64,000 bases of DNA from Mycoplasmatota bacterium (lineage in GTDB: Bacteria > Bacillota_I > Bacilli_A > Haloplasmatales > Haloplasmataceae), in contig CP074573.1 in the NCBI GenBank assembly GCA_018394295.1, positions 1,681,156 through 1,745,155 of the forward strand, given 5' to 3'. Below, piece by piece: positions 18,769 through 28,142 of this stretch; within the stretch, counting starts at the first letter, position 1, and the number at the start of each line of letters is the position of its first letter. The notes under the pieces are model-generated. The model was given only the letters and a program-made list of their open reading frames with translations. It had not been told where the DNA came from and searched no databases. A program made the position numbers and the translations under genes.

Positions 18769-20334
18769 CTACTTAGCAACTTCAATTGCTCTTGTTTCAC
18801 GAATGACTGTTACTTTTATAGTTCCTGGATAATTAAGTTGATCCTCAATTTTCTTCTTAACATCTCGAGCTAAACGATGAATCTCTAAATCGTTAATATT
18901 ATCAGGTTTTACTAGTACACGAACTTCACGTCCAGCCTGAATTGCATAAGATTTATCGACACCTTCAAACGAATTTGAAATTTCTTCTAACTTTTCTAAA
19001 CGATTTACATAATTTTCTAATGATTCACTTCTTGCACCAGGTCGTGCGGCAGATAAAGCATCAGCTGCAGCAACAAGAGATGCAATAACTGATTTTGGTT
19101 CTACATCACCATGGTGAGAAGCAATTGCATCTAAAACAACAGGATTTTCTCGATATTTTTGCGCAATTTTGTGACCAATTTCAACATGGCTTCCTTCTAC
19201 TTCATGATCCACAGCTTTTCCGATATCATGAAGTAATCCTGCACGTTTTGCTAAAACTTCATCTTCTCCAATTTCTGCTGCTAACTTACCTGCAATAAAT
19301 GCTGTTTCTATTGAATGTCTTAATACATTTTGCCCATAACTTGTACGATAATTTAAGCGACCTAACAATTTTACTAAATCTGGATGCAATCTTCCAATGG
19401 TTGTCTCAAATACTGCTTCTTCACCAAGATCTCTAATGCGACCTTCCACATCACGTCTTGATTTTTCGACAACTTCTTCTATTCTCGCTGGATGGATACG
19501 TCCATCTTGAACTAATGTTTCAAGTGCTAATTTTGCAACCTCACGTCTTATTGGATCAAAGCATGACAAAACGACCGCTTCTGGTGTATCATCAATAATT
19601 AAATCTACACCTGTTAATGTTTCGATTGTTCTGATATTTCTACCTTCTCTACCAATAATACGTCCTTTCATATCATCATCAGGTAAACTTACAACGGATA
19701 CAGTTTTTTCACTTGCCATGTCAGAAGCATATTTTTGAATAGCGAGTGAGATATATCCTTTGGCCTTTTTATCGGCCTCAAACTTAGCTTTTTCTTCTTC
19801 ATCTTTAATATATTGAGCAATTTCCATAGAAATTTCTTCTTGAACTTTTTGCATTAAAATATCTTTGGCTTGTTCTTTTGTATAACCAGAGATTTCTTGT
19901 AATAATTTATCTTGTTCAAGCAACTTCTCAATAATTTTTTCTTCTTTTTGTTTTAATTCACTACTTTTGTTTTCAAGTTTTTCTTCTTTGTAAGACAATT
20001 GTTCTTCTCTTCTTGTAATCGACTTTTGTCGATTATCTAAACTCTCTTCTCGGTTAGTTACTCTTTTCTCAAGTTCTAAAACAATTGCCTTTCTTTCTTT
20101 TAATTCACGTTCAGTTTCTATTTTAATCTTGTGTTGTTCTTCCTTAATTTCAATTAAGGTTTGACGTTTTCTGCTTTCTGCTTCTTTTGTTGCTTCATCA
20201 ATAATTTGTTGGGCTTTTTCTTTCGAACGAGCTATTTTATTTTCGTAAAAATAACTTCTAATAAAATATCCAATTAACGTTCCAACTAATGCTGCTAACA
20301 AAATAGAGATGATTAAAACTCCTTGATCTTTCAA
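18769..20334 (-). CDS. rny: Ribonuclease Y
   Basis: 521 residues from the chosen start. An N-terminal membrane helix ([20 protein letters not shown]), a long coiled coil (residues about 30-190), a KH domain ([30 protein letters not shown]) and an HD domain ([19 protein letters not shown]...[15 protein letters not shown]). It starts bulk mRNA decay at the membrane. I chose TTG at 20334 because GGAGGTG sits 6 bp before it and the length matches B. subtilis (520). A longer in-frame ATG at 20397 would add 21 residues across that ribosome site, which is unlikely. Confidence 0.96.
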   Translation of the reverse strand: MKDQGVLIISILLAALVGTLIGYFIRSYFYENKIARSKEKAQQIIDEATKEAESRKRQTLIEIKEEQHKIKIETERELKERKAIVLELEKRVTNREESLDNRQKSITRREEQLSYKEEKLENKSSELKQKEEKIIEKLLEQDKLLQEISGYTKEQAKDILMQKVQEEISMEIAQYIKDEEEKAKFEADKKAKGYISLAIQKYASDMASEKTVSVVSLPDDDMKGRIIGREGRNIRTIETLTGVDLIIDDTPEAVVLSCFDPIRREVAKLALETLVQDGRIHPARIEEVVEKSRRDVEGRIRDLGEEAVFETTIGRLHPDLVKLLGRLNYRTSYGQNVLRHSIETAFIAGKLAAEIGEDEVLAKRAGLLHDIGKAVDHEVEGSHVEIGHKIAQKYRENPVVLDAIASHHGDVEPKSVIASLVAAADALSAARPGARSESLENYVNRLEKLEEISNSFEGVDKSYAIQAGREVRVLVKPDNINDLEIHRLARDVKKKIEDQLNYPGTIKVTVIRETRAIEVAK

Positions 20335-20619
20335 ATGGTACACCTCCATATTTTTTGAAAGGTACGCACAGTTGGACAAAATGTATTCTACATACAATTA
20401 TATCTTACATTTTTTTTACATCAAGTCAAGATAAAATAACGATTGGCTTAAAAACAACCAAACATTTTCCAAAAAATTTGTAATTATCAAGATTACATAC
20501 CTTTATTATGAGATATTAAACTTTATTTTAGCCACTATTTTAAAAATTATCTGAATTATAAAAATCCTAAACATTAAATAAAAAATCTTTAATTATTATC
20601 ATTTGATAATAAATTTATA

Positions 20620-20652
20620 AAAAAATACCTATAGAATCTACTCTATAGGTAT
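20620..20652 (-). terminator. Terminator after recA
   Basis: ATACCTATAGAGTAGATTC...: hairpin ATACCTATAGA / TCTATAGGTAT with a T run on the minus strand. Confidence 0.88.
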
Positions 20653-20668
20653 CATAATAAACTATGTC

Positions 20669-21700
20669 TTAAGAATCTGCTTTTTCATTGTCATTTGTTG
20701 CAGAATCTGTGTTAATATTTAAAGTTTCGCGAATTAAATGTTCAATTTCTTGACAAATGAGAGGATTATCTCTTAGAAATTGCTTAGAATTTTCCCTACC
20801 TTGACCAATTTTATCATTATTATAAGAATACCAAGCACCACTTTTTCCAACAATGTCAAATTCAACACCTAAATCAAGTATTTCACCTTCTTTAGATATT
20901 CCCTCTCCATACATAATATCAATTGCAGCTGTCTTAAATGGTGGAGCTACTTTATTTTTAACAACTTTTATTCTTGCATGATTACCAACAATATCTGTTC
21001 CTAATTTTAATTGTTCTCCTCGACGTACTTCTAGACGAATCGTAGAATAAAACTTCAAGGCTCTACCACCTGGCGTTGTTTCAGGATTTCCAAACATAAC
21101 GCCAACTTTCTCTCGAATCTGATTAATAAATATTATGATAGCTTTAGATTTACTAATAGCTCCTGCTAATTTTCGCATAGCTTGTGACATTAAGCGTGCT
21201 TGAAGCCCAACATGGGTATCCCCCATTTCACCTTCAATTTCCGCCTCTGGCACTAGTGCTGCCACTGAATCGACAACAATAATATCAATCGCATTACTTC
21301 TTACTAATGCTTCCGCTATTTCTAGTCCTTGTTCCCCTGTGTCAGGTTGAGATAATAATAAATTTTCAATATCAACACCTAATTTTCTTGCATAAGTTGG
21401 ATCTAATGCATGTTCAGCATCAATAAATGCAGCGTTTCCACCGATTTTTTGTGCTTCAGCGATCGCATGTAATGCAAAAGTTGTTTTACCTGAACTTTCA
21501 GGACCATATATCTCAATGATTCTTCCACGTGGAAATCCACCAATACCTAATGCTGCATCTAAAGCAATTGAACCAGAAGAAATAGCTTCTATAGCGTTAT
21601 TGGCATCAGCACCTAATTTCATGATAGCACCTTTTCCGAATTGCTTTTCAATTTGTTTTAATGCACTATCTAGCGCTGCTTGGCGATTATTATTTCCCAT
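20669..21700 (-). CDS. recA: Recombinase RecA
   Basis: 343 residues, normal length. Walker [10 protein letters not shown] near residue 66, Walker B-type [14 protein letters not shown], the L1/L2 region [17 protein letters not shown] and the [12 protein letters not shown] block are all present. Forms filaments on single-stranded DNA, drives strand exchange and stimulates LexA self-cleavage. AGGAGG before the ATG. A LexA-type box lies upstream, so SOS control is likely. Neighbours rny and pgsA match the Bacillus order (cinA is absent). Confidence 0.98.
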   Translation of the reverse strand: MGNNNRQAALDSALKQIEKQFGKGAIMKLGADANNAIEAISSGSIALDAALGIGGFPRGRIIEIYGPESSGKTTFALHAIAEAQKIGGNAAFIDAEHALDPTYARKLGVDIENLLLSQPDTGEQGLEIAEALVRSNAIDIIVVDSVAALVPEAEIEGEMGDTHVGLQARLMSQAMRKLAGAISKSKAIIIFINQIREKVGVMFGNPETTPGGRALKFYSTIRLEVRRGEQLKLGTDIVGNHARIKVVKNKVAPPFKTAAIDIMYGEGISKEGEILDLGVEFDIVGKSGAWYSYNNDKIGQGRENSKQFLRDNPLICQEIEHLIRETLNINTDSATNDNEKADS

Positions 21701-21765
21701 ATATTTTTCCTCCTAAACTTAAGGTCATTTATTTATACGTTATATTCTTTATGTTTACATCTTCT

Positions 21766-21816
21766 ATTTTACATTATTTTAGATACTAAAGCAATCATTT
21801 TTAAAACATTTGTTCG
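21766..21816 (-). promoter_or_regulatory. recA promoter with putative LexA (SOS) box
   Basis: On the minus strand CGAACAAATGTTTT (21803-21816) fits the Gram-positive LexA box CGAACNNNNGTTCG except at the last bases. Just downstream are TTGCTT (21789-21794) and TAAAAT (21766-21771) with a 17-bp spacer. The box lies upstream of the -35, so the repression geometry is not proven. Confidence 0.5.
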
Positions 21817-21825
21817 TTTTTTTGT

Positions 21826-22437
21826 TTATTTTGTTAGAAAAATGATTTTTTTATTTTTTTGTAAATAATCATAACCAGATATTAAAGTTAGGAGTGTTGC
21901 AATCGTCATTAATATATCAATTATTATATTTAAAACCCCATATTGTGTAAACATCATATATTGGTGAATTCCATCAGGTTTTAAATCAAATAAAAATAGA
22001 GCGATGATTAACACAATTTGAGAAACAGTTTTTAATTTTCCTAACGGACTAGCAGCGATAACTTTCCCTTCTGAAATTGCTAGTAAACGAATACCCGTCA
22101 CCATAAATTCTCTTGAAATAATTAATATAGGAATAAACGCTGGCATGAGTCGTAGTTCAATCGCTATTAAAAGCGCTGCAGTAACAAGTAATTTATCTGC
22201 TAAGGGGTCCATAAACTTTCCAAAGGTCGTAACAAGATTTTCCTTTCTAGCGATTTGTCCATCTAATCTATCGGTATAGGCAGCAATCGCAAAAATAATA
22301 ATCCCAATGATATTTGCTAAGGTAATCTCATGATTTAATACAGAAATAGTTTGATTTAAAACTGGGATATAAAATACAATAACAAATAAAGGAATCATAA
22401 AGATTCTAAATAAAGTTAATTTATTAGGCAAATTCAT
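21826..22437 (-). CDS. pgsA: CDP-diacylglycerol-glycerol-3-phosphate 3-phosphatidyltransferase
   Basis: 203 residues from the chosen start. The CDP-alcohol phosphotransferase motif DGX2ARX8GX3DX3D is complete: DGQIARKENLVTTFGKFMDPLAD. Several membrane helices flank it. Makes phosphatidylglycerol phosphate, the committed step of anionic phospholipid synthesis. ATG at 22437 (MNLPNKLTLFRI) is preferred: GGAAGTG precedes it and the family starts here. An upstream in-frame ATG at 22464 would add nine residues. Confidence 0.95.
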   Translation of the reverse strand: MNLPNKLTLFRIFMIPLFVIVFYIPVLNQTISVLNHEITLANIIGIIIFAIAAYTDRLDGQIARKENLVTTFGKFMDPLADKLLVTAALLIAIELRLMPAFIPILIISREFMVTGIRLLAISEGKVIAASPLGKLKTVSQIVLIIALFLFDLKPDGIHQYMMFTQYGVLNIIIDILMTIATLLTLISGYDYLQKNKKIIFLTK

Positions 22438-22523
22438 AAAAATCACTTCCTTAATTATTTTCATTTAAATTATAACACAAATACAGCATTTTCAACATGA
22501 TAACTTTATTTTTTTCCCTATTA

Positions 22524-22552
22524 TAAAAAATACCCTCCATTAGGAGAGTATT
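22524..22552 (-). terminator. Terminator of rnpB
   Basis: ATACTCTCCTAATGGAGGGTAT hairpin (one wobble) with a T6 run on the minus strand, just past the RNase P RNA 3' end. Confidence 0.85.
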
Positions 22553-22569
22553 TAATGTTAAGAAAAAGC

Positions 22570-22966
22570 ATATATAGTATTCATGTAAGCCATGTTCTGT
22601 ACCTTTGTACTATAACGGATGCCTCCTCGTACTCCGGCGGTAATCATTTATCTACAGAAATCTGTCTCTTGTTTAAGTTCATTTTCTCAACAAAAGTTCC
22701 CCTACCAAATTTGGGTTTCTCGCTCGTGGGGTTTACCATCGTTCCACACTAAAAATTTCTTTTTAGTTTCGTCACTGTGGCACTTTTATAGGTAATTCTA
22801 CCATGCTTTGTAAAAAAGTTTAGGTAGTTTCCCAGCCGTAAGCAAAGTAAATTGCTTCCCTAACTTATTGTTTCATTAGGCACGATCACTACAAGCATCG
22901 CAGCTTGTGCGAGCATGGACTTTCCTCATTAAAGTAAAACTTCAATGCGATTACCCGAATACTACA
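22570..22966 (-). ncRNA. rnpB: RNase P RNA, B type
   Basis: About 395 nt. Conserved core pieces are read on the minus strand: GAGGAAAGTCCATGCTCGC near the 5' end (CR-I), ACAGAAA (CR-V side), and GGCTTACATGAATACT at the 3' end. The two ends pair as helix P1 (AGTATTC / GAATACT). It is the catalytic RNA that trims tRNA 5' leaders. Bounded by a clear promoter and terminator. Exact ends are estimated to within a few bases. Confidence 0.95.
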
Positions 22967-22973
22967 ATATTAT

Positions 22974-23001
22974 ATTATACTATTTTTTAAAATTTAGTCA
23001 A
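22974..23001 (-). promoter_or_regulatory. Promoter of rnpB
   Basis: TTGACT (22996-23001) and TATAAT (22974-22979) with a 16-bp spacer; initiation is expected near 22967, matching the RNA 5' end. Confidence 0.75.
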
Positions 23002-23198
23002 CAATTGTTAACTAGCAAATGTATCCATTATTCAATAAATTATATGAGAGATATAAGCAAAATGAAATAATTTAACGCGGTTAGACAAATACTATAACGG
23101 AAATATCGCAGACTTTTTAATTAAAAAACAGAAAATTTCTAATAAAATTAACGCTTTTTCCATAAAAATTTGATAATATTAAATAGGTGGTGATTTAT

Positions 23199-23783
23199 AT
23201 GAGTATTAATTATCCAACAAAAAAACGTATATCAACTAATCAAAATATTGACTATTCACACAGAGGAATGAGACTTGAAAATGAACTGAATTCTTCAAAT
23301 AAATACTACAAAGCACATAATATTGCTTTAATACACAAGAAACCAACCCCTGTTCAAATTGTAAAAGTTGATTATCCAAGGCGACAAAAAGCTGTTATTA
23401 GAGAAGCCTACTTCCAGGCACCTTCAACTACAGATTATAATGGTATCTATCGCCAAAAATATATCGATTTTGAAGCAAAAGAAATTTCAAGTAAAACTGC
23501 ATTCCCCCTACAAAATATTCACAGTCATCAAATTGAACACATCAAACAAGTGATTAATTTAGGTGGCATCGCATTTATTATTGTTAAATTTACGTCTTTG
23601 CAAAAAGTCTTTTTATTAGACGGAACCTTAATGGTTGATGCTTATGAAAATTTTATAAATGATGGGCGTAAATCATTGAGTATTAAATTTTTTATGGAAA
23701 AAGGTCATGAAATGACAGAAAAGTGTATTTTCACAATCGACTATTTAAAAACAGTCGATAAAGTGTATTTTTCACATGAATAA
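23199..23783 (+). CDS. recU: Holliday junction resolvase RecU
   Basis: 194 residues. The N-terminal motif SHRGMRLENELNSSNKYY, the active-site blocks TDYNGIYRQKYIDFEAKE (Asp, Glu-X-Lys) and LQNIHSHQIEHIKQV and the central GGIAFIIVKF strand are those of RecU. It cleaves four-way junctions during recombination and chromosome segregation. ATG at 23199 is chosen because GGTGGTGA serves as its ribosome site. It overlaps the start of the class A PBP gene by 8 bp, the conserved recU-ponA pair. Confidence 0.95.
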   Translation: MSINYPTKKRISTNQNIDYSHRGMRLENELNSSNKYYKAHNIALIHKKPTPVQIVKVDYPRRQKAVIREAYFQAPSTTDYNGIYRQKYIDFEAKEISSKTAFPLQNIHSHQIEHIKQVINLGGIAFIIVKFTSLQKVFLLDGTLMVDAYENFINDGRKSLSIKFFMEKGHEMTEKCIFTIDYLKTVDKVYFSHE

Positions 23784-26481
23784 AAAATACTTCTTCTCTG
23801 TTTTAAAAACAATTGCGATATTAATTGTTTTAGGAATGATTTCTGTTTTAGGCTATACCTATTTAAAAGTAAATAAAATCATTGAAGCATTACCTAGCCT
23901 TGACATCAATCAAATATATGTTGAGGAATCAACAAAAGTTTATGATCAAAATCATAGACTTATTGTAGAATTAGGTGTAAAAAAAAGAGATGTCATTAGC
24001 TATGAGGAAATCTCTGAAAATATGGTACATGCTTTAACCTCAATTGAAGATGAACGATTTTTTTCTCATCAAGGAATTGATTATAAACGTGTATTAGCTG
24101 CTTTAGTTGAAAATATAAAATCCTATCGTTATAAAGAAGGGGCTAGTACGATTACTCAGCAATTAGTTAAATTATCCTTTCTATCAAATGAAAAAACATT
24201 AGATCGAAAGATAAAAGAAATGTTTATAAGTGTAGAACTAGAAAATAGGCTTTCAAAAGAAAAAATAATTGAAGCTTACTTAAATCGTGTTTTATTTGGT
24301 GGTAGGATATACGGTGTTGAAAAAGCAAGTAAATATTATTTTAATAAACAAGCAAAAGATTTAAACTATGAAGAAGCTGCTTTACTTGCTGGTATGGTTC
24401 AAAGTCCGAATCGTTACAATCCATATATCAATCCTGATATAACAAAAAACAGACAAATTATTGTACTTTATGCGTTATTTAATAATCATTATATTTCAAA
24501 AGATGAATTAGATAAAGCAATTAAAAAACCAATTACAGATTTAGTTGTTGAACAAACGAGTCATCCTGAAGATGAAAAGTACTATGAGTATATTGATCAA
24601 GTTATATTTGAACTAAAAAATAAATATCATCTAGACCCATTTAATGATAGCTTAAAAATTTTCACCTATTTAGACCCATCTATTCAAAACAAGATTTATG
24701 AAATTGAAAACGATGAATCTTTACACCCTAATGAAAAAACACAAACGGGTATTGTCATATTAGAAACTGCAACAGGTATCATTCGTGGGATTGGTGGTGG
24801 AAGGAACTATCGTGGTTCATTGTCTTTTAATTATGCTACTGATGCCAGAAGACAACCTGGTTCAACAATAAAACCAATTTTGGATTATGGACCAGCAATT
24901 GAGTATTTACATTATTCTCCTGCTCACCCCTATTTAGATGAAAAAATATATTATAATACAATTGGTAGCCGTTTTGTTGCAGTAGAAAATTATGATAAAA
25001 AATATAAAGGTTATTTAACGATGCGAGAAGCAATCATTGATTCCCGCAATGTAACTGCAATTAAAGCCTTTCGTGAAGTAGGAAGTAAAAAGGCTTATGA
25101 ATTTGCTAATAAATTAGGCATCTCAACAGATGAGACTATTACTGAAGCACATGCTCTAGGTGGCTATCAGTATGGATTTACTGTTTTACAAATGGCTGCA
25201 GCCTATGCCCCGTTTGGTAATGGTGGTACATACAATGAACCTACAACAATTGACTACATTATAAAAGATAATGAAACGATTAAATATCAACGGACAAGTC
25301 ATGTTGCTATGAGAGAAGACACAGCTTATTTAATGACTCATATCTTACATGATAATATGATGACAGGTACCGCGACAAAAGCAAATGTTAGTGATTTGAA
25401 TATCGCTGGAAAAACAGGACAAACAAATTATAATGAAGAAACAAGAAAAAACTATGATTTTCCAAGTAATAGTGTTAGAGATTCCTGGTTTATTGGTTAT
25501 ACCACAAAATATACAACTGCTGTTTGGCTTGGTTATGATAAGATTGAAGAATCAACTTATCTAACACCTACTGAAGCAAAACTATCTCTAGAAATGTTTA
25601 AACGGCTAATGGATAAAGTTCATATCAATCGTAACGATAGTAAAGCATTTGTAAGACCTGATAACATTATTGAAGTCGAGATAGAATCACACACTTATCC
25701 ACTAAGTCTACCAAATGAATATACGCCAAATATGTATAAAATAAAAGATTTATTTATTAAAGGAACGGAACCAACTATAAAATCTCATCAATTTAAACCA
25801 TTAGAAATGCCAAAGAATTTTATTGTTTATTATGATGATCAAGCCTCGAAATTAGTCTTTAAATGGAAAAAATATGGAACCGATTATTCACGGGATGATT
25901 TTAAATTGATGGAAAAGATACATTCAATTGAAAATTATTATGATTATCATAAAAATAAAACACAAAGAGAGTTTTATAAAGCCAATGACAATTTTCATCC
26001 TTCTTTTCTATCCTTAGAGAAAATACAAAATATTTATAATGATTATTGTCAAAGTGAAGATAAAATAACTGCTCTGTGTCCAATATATAATAAACAATCC
26101 TTAAACAATTATATATCTTTATTAGAAGCATTAAAAAAATATGAAATTAGTCTCATATTAAGAGATAAGGATATAAACATATTAAGTGAAGGTGAAATTA
26201 GTATTCTACGTGGATATAGAGTTTGGAATGGCTATCGTAATGGCTTATATAGTAATTTAGGTTCTATTGAATATCAAATAATTGGACATATTGGTTTTCA
26301 AAAGGAAGTGTTATATCAAGGACCCTATGAAGAAGAAATTAGTCTATTGATGTCCTTAGATAATTTCTTACATTATGACTCCTTTTCAATCCAAGCTGAT
26401 TATTCAATATATAAAAACAGACTAAAAAGTGATAGTAATATAAGCATAAATCCATTGTTTAGTATTAATTCTATCTTTTAA
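23776..26481 (+). CDS. ponA: Class A penicillin-binding protein (PBP1A-type)
   Basis: 901 residues. One N-terminal membrane anchor (residues about 9-30). Glycosyltransferase domain: EDERFFSHQGIDYKR with catalytic Glu91, then GASTITQQLVK. Transpeptidase domain: SxxK as STIK (Ser363), SRN at 423-425, KTG at 546-548. A long C-terminal extension of about 250 residues after the transpeptidase domain has no motif I recognise. Builds and crosslinks peptidoglycan at the outer membrane face. Translationally coupled to recU and followed by a bidirectional terminator. Confidence 0.95.
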   Translation: MNKKYFFSVLKTIAILIVLGMISVLGYTYLKVNKIIEALPSLDINQIYVEESTKVYDQNHRLIVELGVKKRDVISYEEISENMVHALTSIEDERFFSHQGIDYKRVLAALVENIKSYRYKEGASTITQQLVKLSFLSNEKTLDRKIKEMFISVELENRLSKEKIIEAYLNRVLFGGRIYGVEKASKYYFNKQAKDLNYEEAALLAGMVQSPNRYNPYINPDITKNRQIIVLYALFNNHYISKDELDKAIKKPITDLVVEQTSHPEDEKYYEYIDQVIFELKNKYHLDPFNDSLKIFTYLDPSIQNKIYEIENDESLHPNEKTQTGIVILETATGIIRGIGGGRNYRGSLSFNYATDARRQPGSTIKPILDYGPAIEYLHYSPAHPYLDEKIYYNTIGSRFVAVENYDKKYKGYLTMREAIIDSRNVTAIKAFREVGSKKAYEFANKLGISTDETITEAHALGGYQYGFTVLQMAAAYAPFGNGGTYNEPTTIDYIIKDNETIKYQRTSHVAMREDTAYLMTHILHDNMMTGTATKANVSDLNIAGKTGQTNYNEETRKNYDFPSNSVRDSWFIGYTTKYTTAVWLGYDKIEESTYLTPTEAKLSLEMFKRLMDKVHINRNDSKAFVRPDNIIEVEIESHTYPLSLPNEYTPNMYKIKDLFIKGTEPTIKSHQFKPLEMPKNFIVYYDDQASKLVFKWKKYGTDYSRDDFKLMEKIHSIENYYDYHKNKTQREFYKANDNFHPSFLSLEKIQNIYNDYCQSEDKITALCPIYNKQSLNNYISLLEALKKYEISLILRDKDINILSEGEISILRGYRVWNGYRNGLYSNLGSIEYQIIGHIGFQKEVLYQGPYEEEISLLMSLDNFLHYDSFSIQADYSIYKNRLKSDSNISINPLFSINSIF

Positions 26482-26483
26482 AA

Positions 26484-26513
26484 AAATATCACCAATAATT
26501 GGTGATATTTTTT
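26484..26513. terminator. Bidirectional terminator between ponA and the 26518 gene
   Basis: AAATATCACCAATAATTGGTGATATTT, 13-bp arms, with A and T runs on both sides, between convergent genes. Confidence 0.9.
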
Positions 26514-26517
26514 AGAT

Positions 26518-27099
26518 TCAACGAATATATTTATCATTATCATATTTCTTTCTTTTACGATAAATAATTATAAATGAAATTAAAGCACTAATACCAGTAA
26601 TTCCACAAATAGCAATTACTTTCGCAAAAGCTATAAATATTGATGGCATGTTATTAAAAACATTACTAATTAATAATATACTTCCAAAATTTTGATCACT
26701 ATCTTTTTGCGATTCTATAAGATAATAACCTGATTGGTTAATTTTAATTTTTAGAATACCCTGATTATTATTATATTCAAACTTTGTATTTGGTTTAATC
26801 TTCTCTACAGTGATTATTTGATTCGTTACCTTTTCTTTAACGACAAATTCAAATGTATATTGTTCAGAAAAAGAACTAATGGTTACAAGATTATCTTGTA
26901 AACTCACGTGAGCAACTTGTGGAGTATCAATAAACACGATATAATCTCCTTCATATAAGTAAACTGTTTTTGAGTTATCGATGGTTAGATAATGATTATC
27001 AACAGATATTTTTTTTATATCAAAATAAATACTCACTATTAAAACCATTATTCCCACTATAATAAAAAGAATAGGTAATAGATAATTTGGTTTTTTCAT
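26518..27099 (-). CDS. Two-helix membrane protein of unknown function
   Basis: 193 residues from the ATG at 27099 (MKKPNYLLPILFIIVG), chosen because GAGGGGG precedes it. One membrane helix at the N-terminus, a beta-rich outside domain of about 120 residues (YEGDYIVFIDTPQVAHVSLQDNLVTISSF...), and a second helix near the C-terminus (FIAFAKVIAICGITGISALISFIIIYRKRKK). Last gene of the three-gene run 26518-29899. Family unknown. Confidence 0.65.
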   Translation of the reverse strand: MKKPNYLLPILFIIVGIMVLIVSIYFDIKKISVDNHYLTIDNSKTVYLYEGDYIVFIDTPQVAHVSLQDNLVTISSFSEQYTFEFVVKEKVTNQIITVEKIKPNTKFEYNNNQGILKIKINQSGYYLIESQKDSDQNFGSILLISNVFNNMPSIFIAFAKVIAICGITGISALISFIIIYRKRKKYDNDKYIR

Positions 27100-27146
27100 A
27101 ACAACTTTCCCCCTCAATTTTTATTCAAACCATATTTTTAAACTTA

Positions 27147-28142
27147 TTACCAAAAGGCAATATTATTAACAAGAAATAAAGAGATAATTAAATAGATAAT
27201 GAGTCCAAAATGAATTAATCTCAATATTTTACTAACTAATAGAATCTCTTTGTAGTAAGAAGTAAAAATTCCTACTCGATTAATCACATTTCTCCCATAT
27301 CGTTGAATTCTTTTAACAATTATTTTCGAATTGAACAATTCATTTATTTGATATTTTTCCTCAACTTTAACACACTTTGTGAGTTTATATAAATGTTTTC
27401 TAATTTTTTTTATGTTTGGTTTAAACTTTTTCAACATACGATCTCTTTCTTTTATTAAAAAACCTTTCGCTGATAATCCAAATTTTAAAACCTTGTCGAA
27501 ATAAACTTTAACAATAATTAAGTACATTGATATCACGATAGACAAATAAACAATTATTGAAGCGATATTGTAATAACGGGTATAAATTAACAAGCGATTG
27601 ATTTTAGTAAAAGCTGGTCCAACATATGGAATAACTTGCAGAAAAGAATATTGCCTCAATAAAATTAAAAATAACAAAGCACATGCCATATAAGCGTTAA
27701 TTCGTCTATTTTTAATCTTTTCTACTCTTTTCACTGGTATAAATGATGCTTGTTCTAATATCCGTTTAAGCTTACTATCAATATCTTTATAATAATCATA
27801 CTCCCATTTTTTAATAATCTCATTGACTAATTGTTTTCTCTGCTTCACTTTGATATATGGATTTCTGACAATATAAAGAACTGGTTGTGTGTCTTCAAAA
27901 TAATCTTGGTAAGTAATCCTAATATCTTCAATATAAACGACTTCTTTTGGATTAGTACCCACATACAAAAAGGGATTAATATTATATTGTATATGATGAT
28001 AGGAATTTAGTAAATTTACAAACTCTTTTTGTTTATTTTTTAAAATCCGATATTCTTGACTTCTTTTCTTGTCTAAAGAATACTCTTTAAACTTTTTACG
28101 AATACGAAAAATATCTAATATATGAAATTTCATCACTATCAA
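27147..28142 (-). CDS. Membrane protein of unknown function (331 aa)
   Basis: Not recognised. A basic, soluble N-terminal half of about 165 residues (many Lys/Arg/Tyr) is followed by two hydrophobic segments (AYMACALLFLILL; IASIIVYLSIVISMYLIIVKVYF), a second basic stretch (KKFKPNIKKIRKHLYKLTKC) and a last helix (IHFGLIIYLIISLFLVNNI). The TTG at 28142 overlaps the stop of the CvpA-like gene by 4 bp (TTGA); an ATG lies at 28133. Tight overlap implies translational coupling with the CvpA-like protein. Confidence 0.65.
   Translation of the reverse strand: MIVMKFHILDIFRIRKKFKEYSLDKKRSQEYRILKNKQKEFVNLLNSYHHIQYNINPFLYVGTNPKEVVYIEDIRITYQDYFEDTQPVLYIVRNPYIKVKQRKQLVNEIIKKWEYDYYKDIDSKLKRILEQASFIPVKRVEKIKNRRINAYMACALLFLILLRQYSFLQVIPYVGPAFTKINRLLIYTRYYNIASIIVYLSIVISMYLIIVKVYFDKVLKFGLSAKGFLIKERDRMLKKFKPNIKKIRKHLYKLTKCVKVEEKYQINELFNSKIIVKRIQRYGRNVINRVGIFTSYYKEILLVSKILRLIHFGLIIYLIISLFLVNNIAFW

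Noticed and set aside
22555-22752. Open frame of 65 codons on the plus strand
   Set aside because: It lies antisense inside rnpB, whose conserved core and P1 pairing explain the sequence.
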